Shown here: positions 47,595-56,380 of the stretch, in pieces
Numbering within the stretch: position 1 is the first letter of the stretch
Layout: the number at the start of each line of letters is the position of its first letter
Assembly: GCF_900108225.1 (NCBI RefSeq)
Contig: NZ_FNUZ01000006.1
Location: forward strand, 62,001-126,000
Length of the DNA: 64,000 nt
Direction: 5' to 3'
Source: Thalassococcus halodurans
GTDB taxonomy: Bacteria; Pseudomonadota; Alphaproteobacteria; Rhodobacterales; Rhodobacteraceae
The notes under the pieces: model-generated
What the model was told of the DNA's origin: nothing
Seen by the model: only the letters and a program-made list of their open reading frames with translations
Databases searched by the model: none
Program-made: the position numbers and the translations under genes

Positions 47595-48452
47595 TCAGGC
47601 GAAGCGCGCCGCGCCGTTGTTCAGAACAACCACGTCGCGTGCCGGAATAGATGCTCGAAACCGGGCCTCGCCGTCCTCTTCCCAGATTTCGAACCGCACG
47701 GTTTCGCCGGGATAGACCGGCGCCGAGAACCGAACATCCAGACCGACAAGCCGGGCAGAATCATAGTCAAGCAACGTCTTTAGAATCGCCCGGGCCGCCA
47801 GCCCATAGGTCGCCAGACCATGCAGGATCGGGCGGTCGAACCCGACAGAACGGGCAACATCCGGGTCAGCATGAAGCGGATTGAAATCACCGCTGAGACG
47901 ATAAATAAGGGCTTGGCGCGGCAGGGTATCGATATCACATACATGATCAGGCGCCCGATCAGGCAGCACTGCGGGTGCCGGACCCGCTTGGTTTTCACCG
48001 CCGAACCCCCCATCACCGCGACAGAAAGCCGACATCGCCACGCGCGCCAGTTTTTCACCGCTGTCCGCGTCGATAATATCACGGCTTTGGTAAATGACGG
48101 CTCCCTTGCCCTCGCCCTTGTCGGCGATGAAGTCGATCTTGCTGCGGCCGACAATCCGGCCAGTTGTCGGCAGCGGCTTGTAGATGTCGAGCCACTGTTC
48201 GCCGTGCAGCACTTTCTGCCAGTTTACGCCGGTCTTGGGATCGCGCAGCCAGAAGCCGGGATACCCCAAAATGACCGCCATCGAGGGAACTGCCTTGAGC
48301 CCGTCCTCATAGACATAGGCCAGCTCCTTTTTGTCGGTCGGATCCTCGCCGAACCCAAGGCCGAGTGCATACAGGATGGTATCCCGTTCGGTCAGCGTCT
48401 GTTCGATTTCCTCAAAGTCCCAGTTCGACAATGCCTCGAAATCCAATGGCAT
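47595..48452 (-). CDS. Hydratase-2-type (R)-specific enoyl-CoA hydratase (MFE-2 C-domain-like)
   Basis: A 285-residue double-hotdog protein. The N-half resembles the substrate-accommodating half of eukaryotic hydratase 2, and the C-half carries YRLSGDFNPLHADPDVA (Asp189, His194) and FDRPILHGLATYGLAARA. It forms (R)-3-hydroxyacyl-CoA, the substrate of the MFE-2-like SDR at 35824. The accommodating half fits bulky or branched acyl chains by family knowledge. It lies 10 bp from the racemase. Confidence 0.87.
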   Translation of the reverse strand: MPLDFEALSNWDFEEIEQTLTERDTILYALGLGFGEDPTDKKELAYVYEDGLKAVPSMAVILGYPGFWLRDPKTGVNWQKVLHGEQWLDIYKPLPTTGRIVGRSKIDFIADKGEGKGAVIYQSRDIIDADSGEKLARVAMSAFCRGDGGFGGENQAGPAPAVLPDRAPDHVCDIDTLPRQALIYRLSGDFNPLHADPDVARSVGFDRPILHGLATYGLAARAILKTLLDYDSARLVGLDVRFSAPVYPGETVRFEIWEEDGEARFRASIPARDVVVLNNGAARFA

Positions 48453-48475
48453 TTACTTTCCTCCCTTAGTTGCCG

Positions 48476-49627
48476 TCAGAGCGTGTTTTGCGATCCAAGT
48501 ATCGCCGTGACCTGGCTGGACAGCACACCGCCGTTGCCATGCGCCAGCGCCAGGTCGATATCCTTCAACTGAATGCCCGGCGCGTCGCCACGGATCTGAC
48601 GAGCAGCCTCGATCACTGTGAAGATGCCGTACATCCCGGGGTGCACGCAGGACAGGCCGCCGCCATTCGTGTTCACCGGCAACACGCCGCCAGGCGCGAT
48701 GCGTCCGCCCTCGACAAAGGCCCCTCCCTCGCCCTTCGCGCAGAACCCAAGATCTTCGAGAAACAAAATCGTGTTGATGGTGAAGGCATCATAGAGCTCG
48801 ACCGCCTGGATATCCGCAGGGGTCACTCCGGCCGCCGCAAAGGCGCGCGCGCCCGAGTCGCGGGCCGCGGTCACGGTGAAATCCTTCATCTGGGAAATCT
48901 GCCGGTGCGAGCTTGCCGCAGCACTGCCCAGCACATAGACAGGTGCCTTCGGGAAATCCCGGGCGCGGTCCGCGCGGACCATTACGATCGCGCCGCCACC
49001 GTCGGTGACAAGACAACAGTCGCGCACGGTCAATGGATCGCCCACCATGCGCGCACCCAACACGTCCTCGCGGGTCAGCGGGCCGCGCTCGAACGCTTCG
49101 GGGTTGCGCTGCGCCCAGGCCCGCGCGGCAACGGCCACGTCGGCCAGCTGTTCGCGGGTGGTACCATATTCATGCATGTGCCGCGCCGCCGCCATCGCAT
49201 AGGCCGAGATCGGATAGCGCGGATTATACGGCGCCTCGTAGGCCGGCGGACGTGAAGCGGTCACCAGTCTGCCCGACGCGGTGCGCTGGTTGGAGCCATA
49301 AACAATCAGCGCGACATCACACAGACCGGCGTCCAGCGCCATGGTCGCGGACGTCAGGTAGTTTACGAAGGACGAACCGCCCGACATCGTGCCATCAATG
49401 AACCGGGGCTGGATGCCCAGATACTCCGCCGCCATAAGCGCCGGCATGCTGTCTTCCATCATGGTGCAGAACAGCCCGTCGACGTCGGACAGTTTCAGCC
49501 CGGCATCGCCAAGCGCCGCAAGCGCGGATTGCGCCATGACATCATAGGCCGTCAGGCCATGGGCCTCTCCGAAACCGGCATGACCGGTTCCCACGATGGC
49601 GGATTTTCCCCGAAGTTCAGTGGTCAT
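48476..49627 (-). CDS. Thiolase-like protein lacking the nucleophilic Cys; Ltp2-like aldolase candidate
   Basis: A 383-residue thiolase-fold protein of the SCPx/lipid-transfer branch. At the nucleophile it reads GTMSGGSS, so Cys becomes Met81 (the homologue at 1677-2861 has NNNCSTG). The family His of HDCF becomes Tyr279 (ELYDAF), while a later His329 (CVHPG) is kept. The same kind of loss marks Ltp2, a retro-aldolase of sterol side-chain degradation that needs a DUF35 partner. Here a DUF35 gene is immediately upstream (3-bp gap). Retro-aldol cleavage of a branched 3-hydroxyacyl-CoA is the favoured inference. Confidence 0.8.
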   Translation of the reverse strand: MTTELRGKSAIVGTGHAGFGEAHGLTAYDVMAQSALAALGDAGLKLSDVDGLFCTMMEDSMPALMAAEYLGIQPRFIDGTMSGGSSFVNYLTSATMALDAGLCDVALIVYGSNQRTASGRLVTASRPPAYEAPYNPRYPISAYAMAAARHMHEYGTTREQLADVAVAARAWAQRNPEAFERGPLTREDVLGARMVGDPLTVRDCCLVTDGGGAIVMVRADRARDFPKAPVYVLGSAAASSHRQISQMKDFTVTAARDSGARAFAAAGVTPADIQAVELYDAFTINTILFLEDLGFCAKGEGGAFVEGGRIAPGGVLPVNTNGGGLSCVHPGMYGIFTVIEAARQIRGDAPGIQLKDIDLALAHGNGGVLSSQVTAILGSQNTL

Positions 49628-49630
49628 GGC

Positions 49631-50008
49631 CTATCCCTCCGACGGTTTGAAAAGCACGGCCGGAACACCCTCGGCCTCGCCCACGAATGCGGTTACAGGC
49701 ATGTCGATGACGACCTCACCCGGGGCAATGCCCTCGACCCGGCTCATCATCCGGACACCCTCGTCCAGCTCGACGACGCATACGTTGTAGTCGCCGCCCC
49801 GTTCGGGCTTTCGGCGCACGACTGTTGTGGTGTGGACCCGTCCCTTGCCGCCAGCCTGCTTCCACGAAATCGCGGTGCCATGACAATGTGGACACAAGAC
49901 TCGCGGGAAAAAGTGATAGGCCCTGCAGTCGTCGCACTTGGGCAGCAGAATCTCGCCCTCTGCCAGCGCGCGTTGGAAAAGCTGGTCTGGTCCTTTGGCA
50001 TCCTGCAT
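49631..50008 (-). CDS. DUF35 zinc-ribbon/OB-fold acyl-CoA-associated protein
   Basis: A 125-residue protein: N-terminal rubredoxin-like zinc ribbon with Cys25, Cys28, Cys39 and Cys42 (CDDC...CPHC), then an OB-fold (GRVHTTTVVRR, YNVCVVELDEGVRMMSRVEG). DUF35 proteins pair with thiolase-fold enzymes and hold acyl-CoA substrates; ChsH2 DUF35 activates Ltp2. It is the first gene of its operon, 53 bp from a perfect operator, with a good GGAG site. Its tight coupling to the Cys-less thiolase suggests a two-protein aldolase. Confidence 0.86.
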   Translation of the reverse strand: MQDAKGPDQLFQRALAEGEILLPKCDDCRAYHFFPRVLCPHCHGTAISWKQAGGKGRVHTTTVVRRKPERGGDYNVCVVELDEGVRMMSRVEGIAPGEVVIDMPVTAFVGEAEGVPAVLFKPSEG

Positions 50009-50061
50009 AGGTGTTCTCCTTCAAGCGACCCAGTCATTGTTTAAGCGTATTGATAATCTTT

Positions 50062-50075
50062 CTAACAATTGTTAG
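50062..50075. promoter_or_regulatory. Perfect operator CTAACAATTGTTAG in a divergent promoter
   Basis: A fully symmetric 14-mer (CTAACAATTGTTAG). On the plus strand it lies in a TTGATA-N17-TAGATT promoter-like pair (50050-50078), 37 bp before the CoA-transferase ATG and 53 bp from the DUF35 start on the other strand. Confidence 0.75.
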
Positions 50076-50112
50076 ATTTAGTCAACCTTTCAGGATCAAT
50101 TGAGAGAAACTC

Positions 50113-51258
50113 ATGCCAGGTTCAGACTTAGCCCCCCTTTCCGGCAAACTCGTCGTTGCGCTGGAACAGGCAGTCGCCGCGCCTTTTTGCTCCTCGCGGC
50201 TGGCCGACGCCGGCGCGCGCGTGATCAAGATCGAACGCAAGGGCGCAGGCGATTTCGCCCGCGCCTACGATACCGCCGCCAACGGTGAAAGCGCCTATTT
50301 CACATGGCTGAACCGAGGCAAAGAATCGGTCGCCTTGGACATTAAAGCCGACGAAGACCGTGAAATCCTGCTCAGGATGCTGGAAAACGCAGATGTGTTT
50401 ATTCAGAACCTGCTGCCTGGCGCGCTGGCCAAGCTCGGGCTCGATTCCGCGACTCTGCGAGAGAGCTTCCCGCGTCTCGTGACCTGCGACATCACCGGAT
50501 ATGGCGAAGACGGCCCGATGCGCGACGCCAAGGCCTATGACCTTCTGGTGCAATGCGAGAGCGGTCTGGCATCAGTGACCGGTACACCCGACGGACCAGG
50601 ACGGGTGGGCGTGTCGGTCTGCGATATCGCCACCGGTATGACAGCCCATGCTGGAATCTGCGAAGCACTTGTCGGGCGTGATCGCACCGGCAAGGGCAGC
50701 GGCGTTTCCGTGGCAATGTTTGATGTGATGGCCGACTGGATGTCGGTTCCGCTGCTGTATCACGATCACCTTGGCAAGCCGACACCTCGTGTCGGACTGA
50801 ACCACACGGTCATCTGCCCGTACGGGGCCTATGAATGCAAGGACGGTCAGCTTGTCGTCATTACCGTTCAGCACAGCGGCGAATGGCAACGGTTCTGTGA
50901 ACACATACTGGGCGATGCGGCTTTGGCAACCGACCCCCGGTTCCATGACAACACGTCGCGAATTGAAAACAAACCCGCGCTCGAAGTTCTCATCAAGGCC
51001 GTGTTCGCCTCGCATGACCGCGCCGAGATGCTGAAGCGGCTTGACGCTGCGGGCATTGCCTCGGGCGCGGTGAACGACGTGGCGACCCTGTCCGGTCACC
51101 CCCAGCTTGACCGGTCCGTAATTCGCACGCCTTCCGGTGAAATCAACGTCCCGACCCCCCCGATCCGGCGCAGCCTCGGCGAAACGGCACTGGGCCCCTG
51201 CCCGGCCTTCGATGCGCAAGGCAAAGCCCTTCGCGCCGAGTTCGGCCGTCGTTCATAA
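50113..51258 (+). CDS. Family III (CaiB/BaiF) CoA-transferase 1
   Basis: A 381-residue CoA-transferase. Asp143 in AYDLLVQCESGL fits the catalytic Asp that carries the acyl-anhydride intermediate; the His/Asp/Glu racemase set of the gene at 46448 is absent. The N-terminus VALEQAVAAPFCSSRLADAGARVIKIER resembles dicarboxylate transferases such as mesaconyl-CoA C1-C4 transferase. It could move CoA between carboxyl groups or activate the substrate from succinyl-CoA. First gene of a two-gene rightward operon. Confidence 0.85.
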   Translation: MPGSDLAPLSGKLVVALEQAVAAPFCSSRLADAGARVIKIERKGAGDFARAYDTAANGESAYFTWLNRGKESVALDIKADEDREILLRMLENADVFIQNLLPGALAKLGLDSATLRESFPRLVTCDITGYGEDGPMRDAKAYDLLVQCESGLASVTGTPDGPGRVGVSVCDIATGMTAHAGICEALVGRDRTGKGSGVSVAMFDVMADWMSVPLLYHDHLGKPTPRVGLNHTVICPYGAYECKDGQLVVITVQHSGEWQRFCEHILGDAALATDPRFHDNTSRIENKPALEVLIKAVFASHDRAEMLKRLDAAGIASGAVNDVATLSGHPQLDRSVIRTPSGEINVPTPPIRRSLGETALGPCPAFDAQGKALRAEFGRRS

Positions 51259-51291
51259 AAACGGTGGGCAACTAAAAGGGTGGACAACCAA

Positions 51292-52458
51292 ATGACCGCT
51301 GAGAACAAACCGGGGCTTCTTCAAGGCGTGAAGATCGTCGATCTGACTTCTGTGGTTTTCGGACCTTTGGCGACGCAGATGCTGGGCGATCTGGGGGCCG
51401 ATGTGATCAAGGTGGAAGGCCCCGAGGGCGATCTTCTTCGCCAGGTCCAGCCATCGCGCAACAAGCTGATGGGTGCCGCTTTTCTGGGGGCCAACCGTAA
51501 CAAGCGCAGTGTCGTACTGGACCTAAAAACGCAAACCGGTCGCGATCAGTTGCGCAAACTGCTCATCGATGCCGATGTGATGATTTCGAGCATTCGGCCT
51601 GCGGCGCTGGCCAGATTGTCTTTGGATCCCGAAACTCTACGCCAGGAAAACCCGAACCTGATCATGGTATCCGCCACCGGTTTCGGGCAGGACGGGCCCT
51701 ATGCCGCCAAGCCTGCATTCGACGATTCCGTCCAGTCGGTGTCGGGATTGGCCAGCTTGGCAACCTTGCGCGACCCTGGGGTACCGCCCGCTTATGCCCC
51801 GACAATTCTCGCCGACAAGCTTGGCGGGGTCACCGCCGCCTATGCCGTGATGGGTGCCCTGTTCCACCGCGAACGTACTGGAGAGGCCCAGCATGTCGAG
51901 GTTCCGATGTTTGAAACGCTGGCCGCCTTCCTGTTGGCCGAACATATGGATGGGGCCACCTTTGAAGAGACTCCGCAGGATTTCGGCTATGCCCGCATGC
52001 TGGTTCCGCACCGGCGTCCAGTTCAGACCGCTGATGGCTACATCACCATTCTGCCCTACACCAACGTACAATGGGCACGGTTTTTCAAGGCGGTTGGGCG
52101 CAATGACATGATCGACCATGTCTGGGTCACGGACATGGACACCCGTAGCCGCAACATCGGCGCGGTATACGATATGGTGGCGCAGATTGCGCTGACCCGG
52201 ACCACGAATGACTGGCTTGCCCTGATGGAGCAGGCAGACATACCAGCCATGCCGGTGCGCAACCTGTCAGATTTGCCGAACGATCCCCATCTTGCCGCGA
52301 CCGGGTTCTTTCAACGGATTGATCACCCGACCGAAGGTGCGATCTGGACGACACGCCCGCCGATACGCTTCTCAGCGACCCCGGCGCGACATGATCATCG
52401 CCCGGCCCCGCGACTTGGGGAACACAGCGACGAAATTCTGGGGCCGGGTAGGGAATAG
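51292..52458 (+). CDS. Family III (CaiB/BaiF) CoA-transferase 2
   Basis: A 388-residue paralogue. The catalytic Asp is probably in AFDDSVQSVSGLASL (Asp144). ATG chosen with GGGTGG 8 bp upstream; a GTG 12 bp earlier is possible. Adjacent family III transferases sometimes form heteromers or act in sequence. Its stop is inside the hairpin shared with the converging dehydrogenase gene. Confidence 0.84.
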   Translation: MTAENKPGLLQGVKIVDLTSVVFGPLATQMLGDLGADVIKVEGPEGDLLRQVQPSRNKLMGAAFLGANRNKRSVVLDLKTQTGRDQLRKLLIDADVMISSIRPAALARLSLDPETLRQENPNLIMVSATGFGQDGPYAAKPAFDDSVQSVSGLASLATLRDPGVPPAYAPTILADKLGGVTAAYAVMGALFHRERTGEAQHVEVPMFETLAAFLLAEHMDGATFEETPQDFGYARMLVPHRRPVQTADGYITILPYTNVQWARFFKAVGRNDMIDHVWVTDMDTRSRNIGAVYDMVAQIALTRTTNDWLALMEQADIPAMPVRNLSDLPNDPHLAATGFFQRIDHPTEGAIWTTRPPIRFSATPARHDHRPAPRLGEHSDEILGPGRE

Positions 52459-52469
52459 CCCCACCCGGC
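52443..52469. terminator. Bidirectional terminator between convergent genes
   Basis: GCCGGGT.GGG/CCC.ACCCGGC, an 11-bp stem with one A-C mismatch and a 5-nt loop. It spans the CoA-transferase stop and ends 10 bp before the end of the converging dehydrogenase. Confidence 0.6.
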
Positions 52470-52479
52470 ACCGGACGGA

Positions 52480-53637
52480 TCAAACGTCCATCGAACGTGC
52501 GATCAATTCCTTCATGATCTCGTTGGTGCCGCCATAGATCATCTGGACCCGGCTGTCGGCATAAAGACGCGCGATGGGGTATTCCATCATGAAACCGTAA
52601 CCACCGTGCAGTTGCAGGCATTCATGCATGACCTCGTTCTGCGTCTGGCTGCCCCACCATTTCGCCATCGAAGCCGTGGCCGTATCAAGTTCGCCCGCTT
52701 CAAGACGCGCGAGCCCATCATTGACGAAGGAACGTAGCAATTCGGCCTTGGTTTTGCATTCCGCCAGTTTGAAGCGCGTATTCTGGAAGTCCATGATCCG
52801 GCTTCCAAATGCCTTGCGGTCCTGAACATATTTGACCGTTTCATCGATCGCAAAATCAATAAAACCGAGCGCGGTAATGCCGATCATCAGCCGCTCCCAA
52901 GGCAGCTGCTTCATCAGCTGGTAGAACCCCTGCCCCTCTTCCGGACCAAGCAGGTTCGCCGTAGGCACGCGTACATCTTCGAAGAACAGCTCAGCCGTAT
53001 CCGAACCTTTCATACCCAGTTTCTTCAGGTTCCGTCCCCGGCGAAAGCCCTCGGCACCCTCGGTTTCCAGAACGATCAACGAAAGGCCCTTGGCGCCGGC
53101 GTTGCGGTCGGTCTTTGCCACGATCACAACCAGATCCGCCGCGTGCCCGTTGGTGATGAAGATCTTCGATCCGTTGATCTTGTAGTGGTTGCCATCCTTT
53201 TCCGCATAGGTTTGTACGTTCTGGAGGTCAGAGCCCGTTCCAGGCTCGGTCATGGCAATCGCCGCAACGCTGTCGCCGCTGACCAGTTTCGGCAACCACT
53301 TTTTCTTCTGTTCCTCACTGCCATATGCGTTGAGATAATGGATTACGATGGACTGGATCCCATAGCCCCAACCCGTATCACCGGTGCGCCCCTGCTCGTA
53401 GACGGTAATCGCGTCGAACCCGATGCCGCCACCGAACCCACCATATTCTTCGGCAATCGAGCCACCCATGACACCCTGCTGACCGACTGTTTTCCAGAAG
53501 TCGCGGTCAACAATTCCCTGTTCCGTCCATTTTTCAATCTTCGGAGCCATCTCTGCATCGAAAAGCCTGCGTGTACTATCGGCGAACATCTTGTGTTCAT
53601 CCACTGCCCAGCTAGGGGAGTTCTTAATCAGAGACAT
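52480..53637 (-). CDS. Long-chain-type acyl-CoA dehydrogenase
   Basis: A 385-residue dehydrogenase: MTEPGTGSDLQNV, KIFITNGHAADLVVIVAKT, LGMKGSDTAELFFEDVRVP, PWERLMIGI (Glu in helix G as in long-chain acyl-CoA dehydrogenase) and LHGGYGFMMEYPIARLYAD...IYGGTNEIMKELIAR. It is monocistronic, with its own operator and promoter 40 bp upstream and a terminator after it, so it may act on an early intermediate shared by several branches. Confidence 0.88.
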   Translation of the reverse strand: MSLIKNSPSWAVDEHKMFADSTRRLFDAEMAPKIEKWTEQGIVDRDFWKTVGQQGVMGGSIAEEYGGFGGGIGFDAITVYEQGRTGDTGWGYGIQSIVIHYLNAYGSEEQKKKWLPKLVSGDSVAAIAMTEPGTGSDLQNVQTYAEKDGNHYKINGSKIFITNGHAADLVVIVAKTDRNAGAKGLSLIVLETEGAEGFRRGRNLKKLGMKGSDTAELFFEDVRVPTANLLGPEEGQGFYQLMKQLPWERLMIGITALGFIDFAIDETVKYVQDRKAFGSRIMDFQNTRFKLAECKTKAELLRSFVNDGLARLEAGELDTATASMAKWWGSQTQNEVMHECLQLHGGYGFMMEYPIARLYADSRVQMIYGGTNEIMKELIARSMDV

Positions 53638-53677
53638 GAATTTTTCCTATCGATTCAAGCTTGTGTTGAGCCAAAAT

Positions 53678-53691
53678 CTAACAAGTGTTTT
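53678..53691. promoter_or_regulatory. Operator CTAACAAGTGTTTT with promoter
   Basis: CTAAC-AAGT-GTTTT. On the minus strand the CTAAC arm becomes the GTTAG overlapping a -10-like TAGATT, preceded at 17 bp by TTGTCA (53698-53703), the best -35 match among these sites. 40 bp upstream of the dehydrogenase. Confidence 0.6.
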
Positions 53692-53796
53692 GCTTCTTGA
53701 CAATGAACCGGAGCCGTTCTGACGAGGCGTCACAAGGCTTAGGACCGCGCGCATCCTGGTCCGTCCGATCCGCTCGCCGCCCATTCGGCTCGTACC

Positions 53797-53829
53797 AAAA
53801 AAGGCCCGCCGGGGGTTCGGCGGGCCTTT
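53797..53829 (-). terminator. Rho-independent terminator of the etf operon
   Basis: On the minus strand AAAGGCCCGCC, an 8-nt loop, GGCGGGCCTTT and then a T-run. 30 bp after the etfA stop. Confidence 0.85.
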
Positions 53830-53859
53830 GATGCGTTTTGGCGGGTTGGGCCGTGGCCC

Positions 53860-54786
53860 TTACAGCTTCTCGGTCAGTTCGGGGACGGCCTGGAACAGGT
53901 CGGCGACCAGTCCGAAGTCGGCGACCTGGAAGATCGGGGCTTCTTCGTCCTTGTTGATCGCGACGATGATCTTGCTGTCCTTCATCCCGGCCAAGTGCTG
54001 GATCGCGCCCGATATGCCGGCGGCGATGTACAGATCCGGTGCCACGACCTTGCCGGTCTGACCCACCTGCCAGTCGTTCGGTGCAAAGCCCGAGTCGACG
54101 GCGGCGCGGGATGCGCCAACGGCGGCGCCCAGCTTGTCGGCCAGTTTCTCGATCAGGGCAAAGTTCTCTTCGGAGCCAACGCCGCGCCCGCCGGACACGA
54201 CCACACCGGCCGAGGTCAGTTCGGGACGATCCGATGCGGCGACCTTGTCTTCGACCCATTCCGACAAGCCGGGGTCGTCCCCGGCGCCGATGCTTTCGAC
54301 CGAGGCAGACCCGCCTTCGCCAGCGGCATCAAAGGTCGAGGTGCGGAAGGTGATGACCTTTTTCACATCCGACGATTTGACGGTCTGAATCGCGTTCCCG
54401 GCATAGATCGGGCGCTCGAACGTGTTGCCATCGACAACGCCGGACACGTCCGACAGGACCATCACGTCCAGCAGCGCGGCAACGCGCGGCATGACGTTCT
54501 TGGCGTCCGTGGTGGCCGGGGCGACGATATGTTCATAGTCACCGGCCAGCGATGCGATCAGCGCGGCGGTCGGTTCGGCCAGGCGGTGACCCAGCGATGC
54601 GTCTTCGGCGACCAGAACCTTAGCCACACCGTCGATCATGGCGGCGGCGTCGCCTGCGGCAGCAGCAGAGGCGCCCGCGCACAGAACGGTCACATCGCCC
54701 AGGGCCTTGGCCGCGGTCACGGCCTTGGCGGTTGCGTCGATTGCCAGTTCACCATTGGTGACTTCTGCGAGAAGAAGAACAGCCAT
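53860..54786 (-). CDS. etfA: Electron transfer flavoprotein alpha subunit
   Basis: A 308-residue ETF-alpha: N-terminal domain, then the FAD domain with [14 protein letters not shown] and the C-terminal signature [16 protein letters not shown]...[18 protein letters not shown]. With ETF-beta it takes electrons from the many acyl-CoA dehydrogenases here and passes them to ETF:ubiquinone oxidoreductase, which is not in the window. Its ATG overlaps the etfB stop (TAATG). It may be the cell's only ETF or a dedicated second copy; the window cannot tell. Confidence 0.93.
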   Translation of the reverse strand: MAVLLLAEVTNGELAIDATAKAVTAAKALGDVTVLCAGASAAAAGDAAAMIDGVAKVLVAEDASLGHRLAEPTAALIASLAGDYEHIVAPATTDAKNVMPRVAALLDVMVLSDVSGVVDGNTFERPIYAGNAIQTVKSSDVKKVITFRTSTFDAAGEGGSASVESIGAGDDPGLSEWVEDKVAASDRPELTSAGVVVSGGRGVGSEENFALIEKLADKLGAAVGASRAAVDSGFAPNDWQVGQTGKVVAPDLYIAAGISGAIQHLAGMKDSKIIVAINKDEEAPIFQVADFGLVADLFQAVPELTEKL

Positions 54787-55544
54787 TACACAGCCCCCGC
54801 TTCTTTGAGTTTTGCGACCAGCTCGTCCACCGAGCCGACCATGATACCGGCCGCGCGTGCCGCGGGCTCGGAGGTTTTGACGATTTCCAGACGCGGCGTG
54901 ACATCAACGCCGTAATCATCGGCGGTTTTCTCATCCAGCGGCTTTTTCTTGGCCTTCATGATGTTGGGCAGCGACGCATAGCGCGGCTCGTTCAGGCGCA
55001 GGTCCACAGTGACGATCGCGGGCATCTTGACCTTGATGGTCTGCAGGCCGCCGTCAACTTCGCGGGTCACGACGGCACTGTCGCCATCGATGCCCATTTC
55101 CGAGGCAAAGGTCGCCTGGCTCCAACCGAGGATCGCCGACAGCATCTGGCCGGTGGCGTTCATGTCGTTGTCAATGGCCTGTTTGCCCGCCAGAACCAGA
55201 CCGGGCTGCTCTTCCTCGACCACCTTGGCCAGGATTTTCGCGACGGCCAGCGGCTCGATGTCGGTGTGCACATCATCGGCGGCAACCACCAGAATGGCAC
55301 GATCCGCACCCATGGCCAGCGCAGTGCGCAGGGTTTCCTGCGCCTGTTTGACGCCAATGGAAACCACGACGATTTCTTCGGCCTTGCCGGCCTCTTTCAG
55401 GCGAATCGCCTCTTCGACGGCGATTTCGTCGAAAGGGTTCATCGACATCTTAACGTTGGCCAGATCGACACCGCTTCCGTCCGCTTTGACACGAACCTTC
55501 ACGTTGTAGTCGATCACGCGCTTCACAGGCACGAGTACCTTCAT
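54786..55544 (-). CDS. etfB: Electron transfer flavoprotein beta subunit
   Basis: A 252-residue ETF-beta binding AMP and partner ETF-alpha. [20 protein letters not shown] start, [18 protein letters not shown] and the signature region [37 protein letters not shown] are classic (only parts quoted). Gene order etfB-etfA with one-base overlap is standard. A crotonase gene ends 42 bp upstream on the same strand. Confidence 0.93.
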   Translation of the reverse strand: MKVLVPVKRVIDYNVKVRVKADGSGVDLANVKMSMNPFDEIAVEEAIRLKEAGKAEEIVVVSIGVKQAQETLRTALAMGADRAILVVAADDVHTDIEPLAVAKILAKVVEEEQPGLVLAGKQAIDNDMNATGQMLSAILGWSQATFASEMGIDGDSAVVTREVDGGLQTIKVKMPAIVTVDLRLNEPRYASLPNIMKAKKKPLDEKTADDYGVDVTPRLEIVKTSEPAARAAGIMVGSVDELVAKLKEAGAV

Positions 55545-55586
55545 TGGCGTGGTCTCCTTGAGTTTTGCGATAAGGTTTCAACCGAG

Positions 55587-56369
55587 CTAACGGTCTTTGA
55601 ATTCTGGAGTTCTTTTTTCCGAAAACGCTTTCATGGCCTCGGGAAAGTCATGCGCGCACAGCAAAACGCTTTGGGCATCGCGCTCGATATCCAGCGCCTC
55701 GAGATAGCTGCACTCGGCTGCGGCGCGCATCACACGCTTGGCGGTCTGAACGCCAAACATCGGGTGCGTTGCAATCTCGCGGGCAATTTCCAGCGCCCGT
55801 ACCTCGACCTGGTTGGCCGGCACGCATTCTTCGACAACGCGCAGGTCCCTGGCGGTGCGCCCGTCGATTTCACGGCCCGTGAGCACAAGCATCCGGGCAA
55901 CGCCCGCACCGGCGCGCTGCTGAAGCAGCCAGCTTGATCCCGTGTCGGGACAACCGCCGACGCGTGCAAATACTTCGCACAGCCGGGCATCTTCGGCGGC
56001 AACGACAATATCCGCCGACAAGGCCAGGCTGAGGCCCGCGCCAAAAGCCACGCCGCATACCGCGGAAATCAGAGGTTTGCGAAACAGATAGGCCGCGCGT
56101 CCGCCATCGTGAACCAGGTCCACCATTTCCGACGTCGCCCGCGCGCCTTTGGCGATCTCGGACTGAAACCCGACAAGATCGCCGCCGCTGCTGAAATGAT
56201 CGCCGCCGGTCATGACAACGACACGGATCGTAGCGTCCCGTTCGGCTTCGCGCAGAAGCGCCACCAGTTCTTCGACGAACCCGATGCTGTAAGGGTTGCG
56301 TTTTGTCGGCTGAAGAAACCGCAGGATTCCGACAGGGCCATCCCTGTCCAGGCGAATAAGCTCAGTCAT
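55587..56369 (-). CDS. Enoyl-CoA hydratase/isomerase (PaaG-like)
   Basis: A 260-residue crotonase with HFSSGGDLVGFQ, GVAFGAGLSLALSADIVVA and GGCPDTGSSWLLQQRAG. The PDTG Asp at the second catalytic position is the pattern of isomerases such as PaaG rather than hydratases. It ends FSEKRTPEFKDR. It lies 11 bp after the neighbouring crotonase and upstream of etfB. A double-bond isomerase would suit unsaturated isoprenoid acyl-CoAs. Confidence 0.83.
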   Translation of the reverse strand: MTELIRLDRDGPVGILRFLQPTKRNPYSIGFVEELVALLREAERDATIRVVVMTGGDHFSSGGDLVGFQSEIAKGARATSEMVDLVHDGGRAAYLFRKPLISAVCGVAFGAGLSLALSADIVVAAEDARLCEVFARVGGCPDTGSSWLLQQRAGAGVARMLVLTGREIDGRTARDLRVVEECVPANQVEVRALEIAREIATHPMFGVQTAKRVMRAAAECSYLEALDIERDAQSVLLCAHDFPEAMKAFSEKRTPEFKDR

Positions 56370-56380
56370 TCAAGTCTCCA

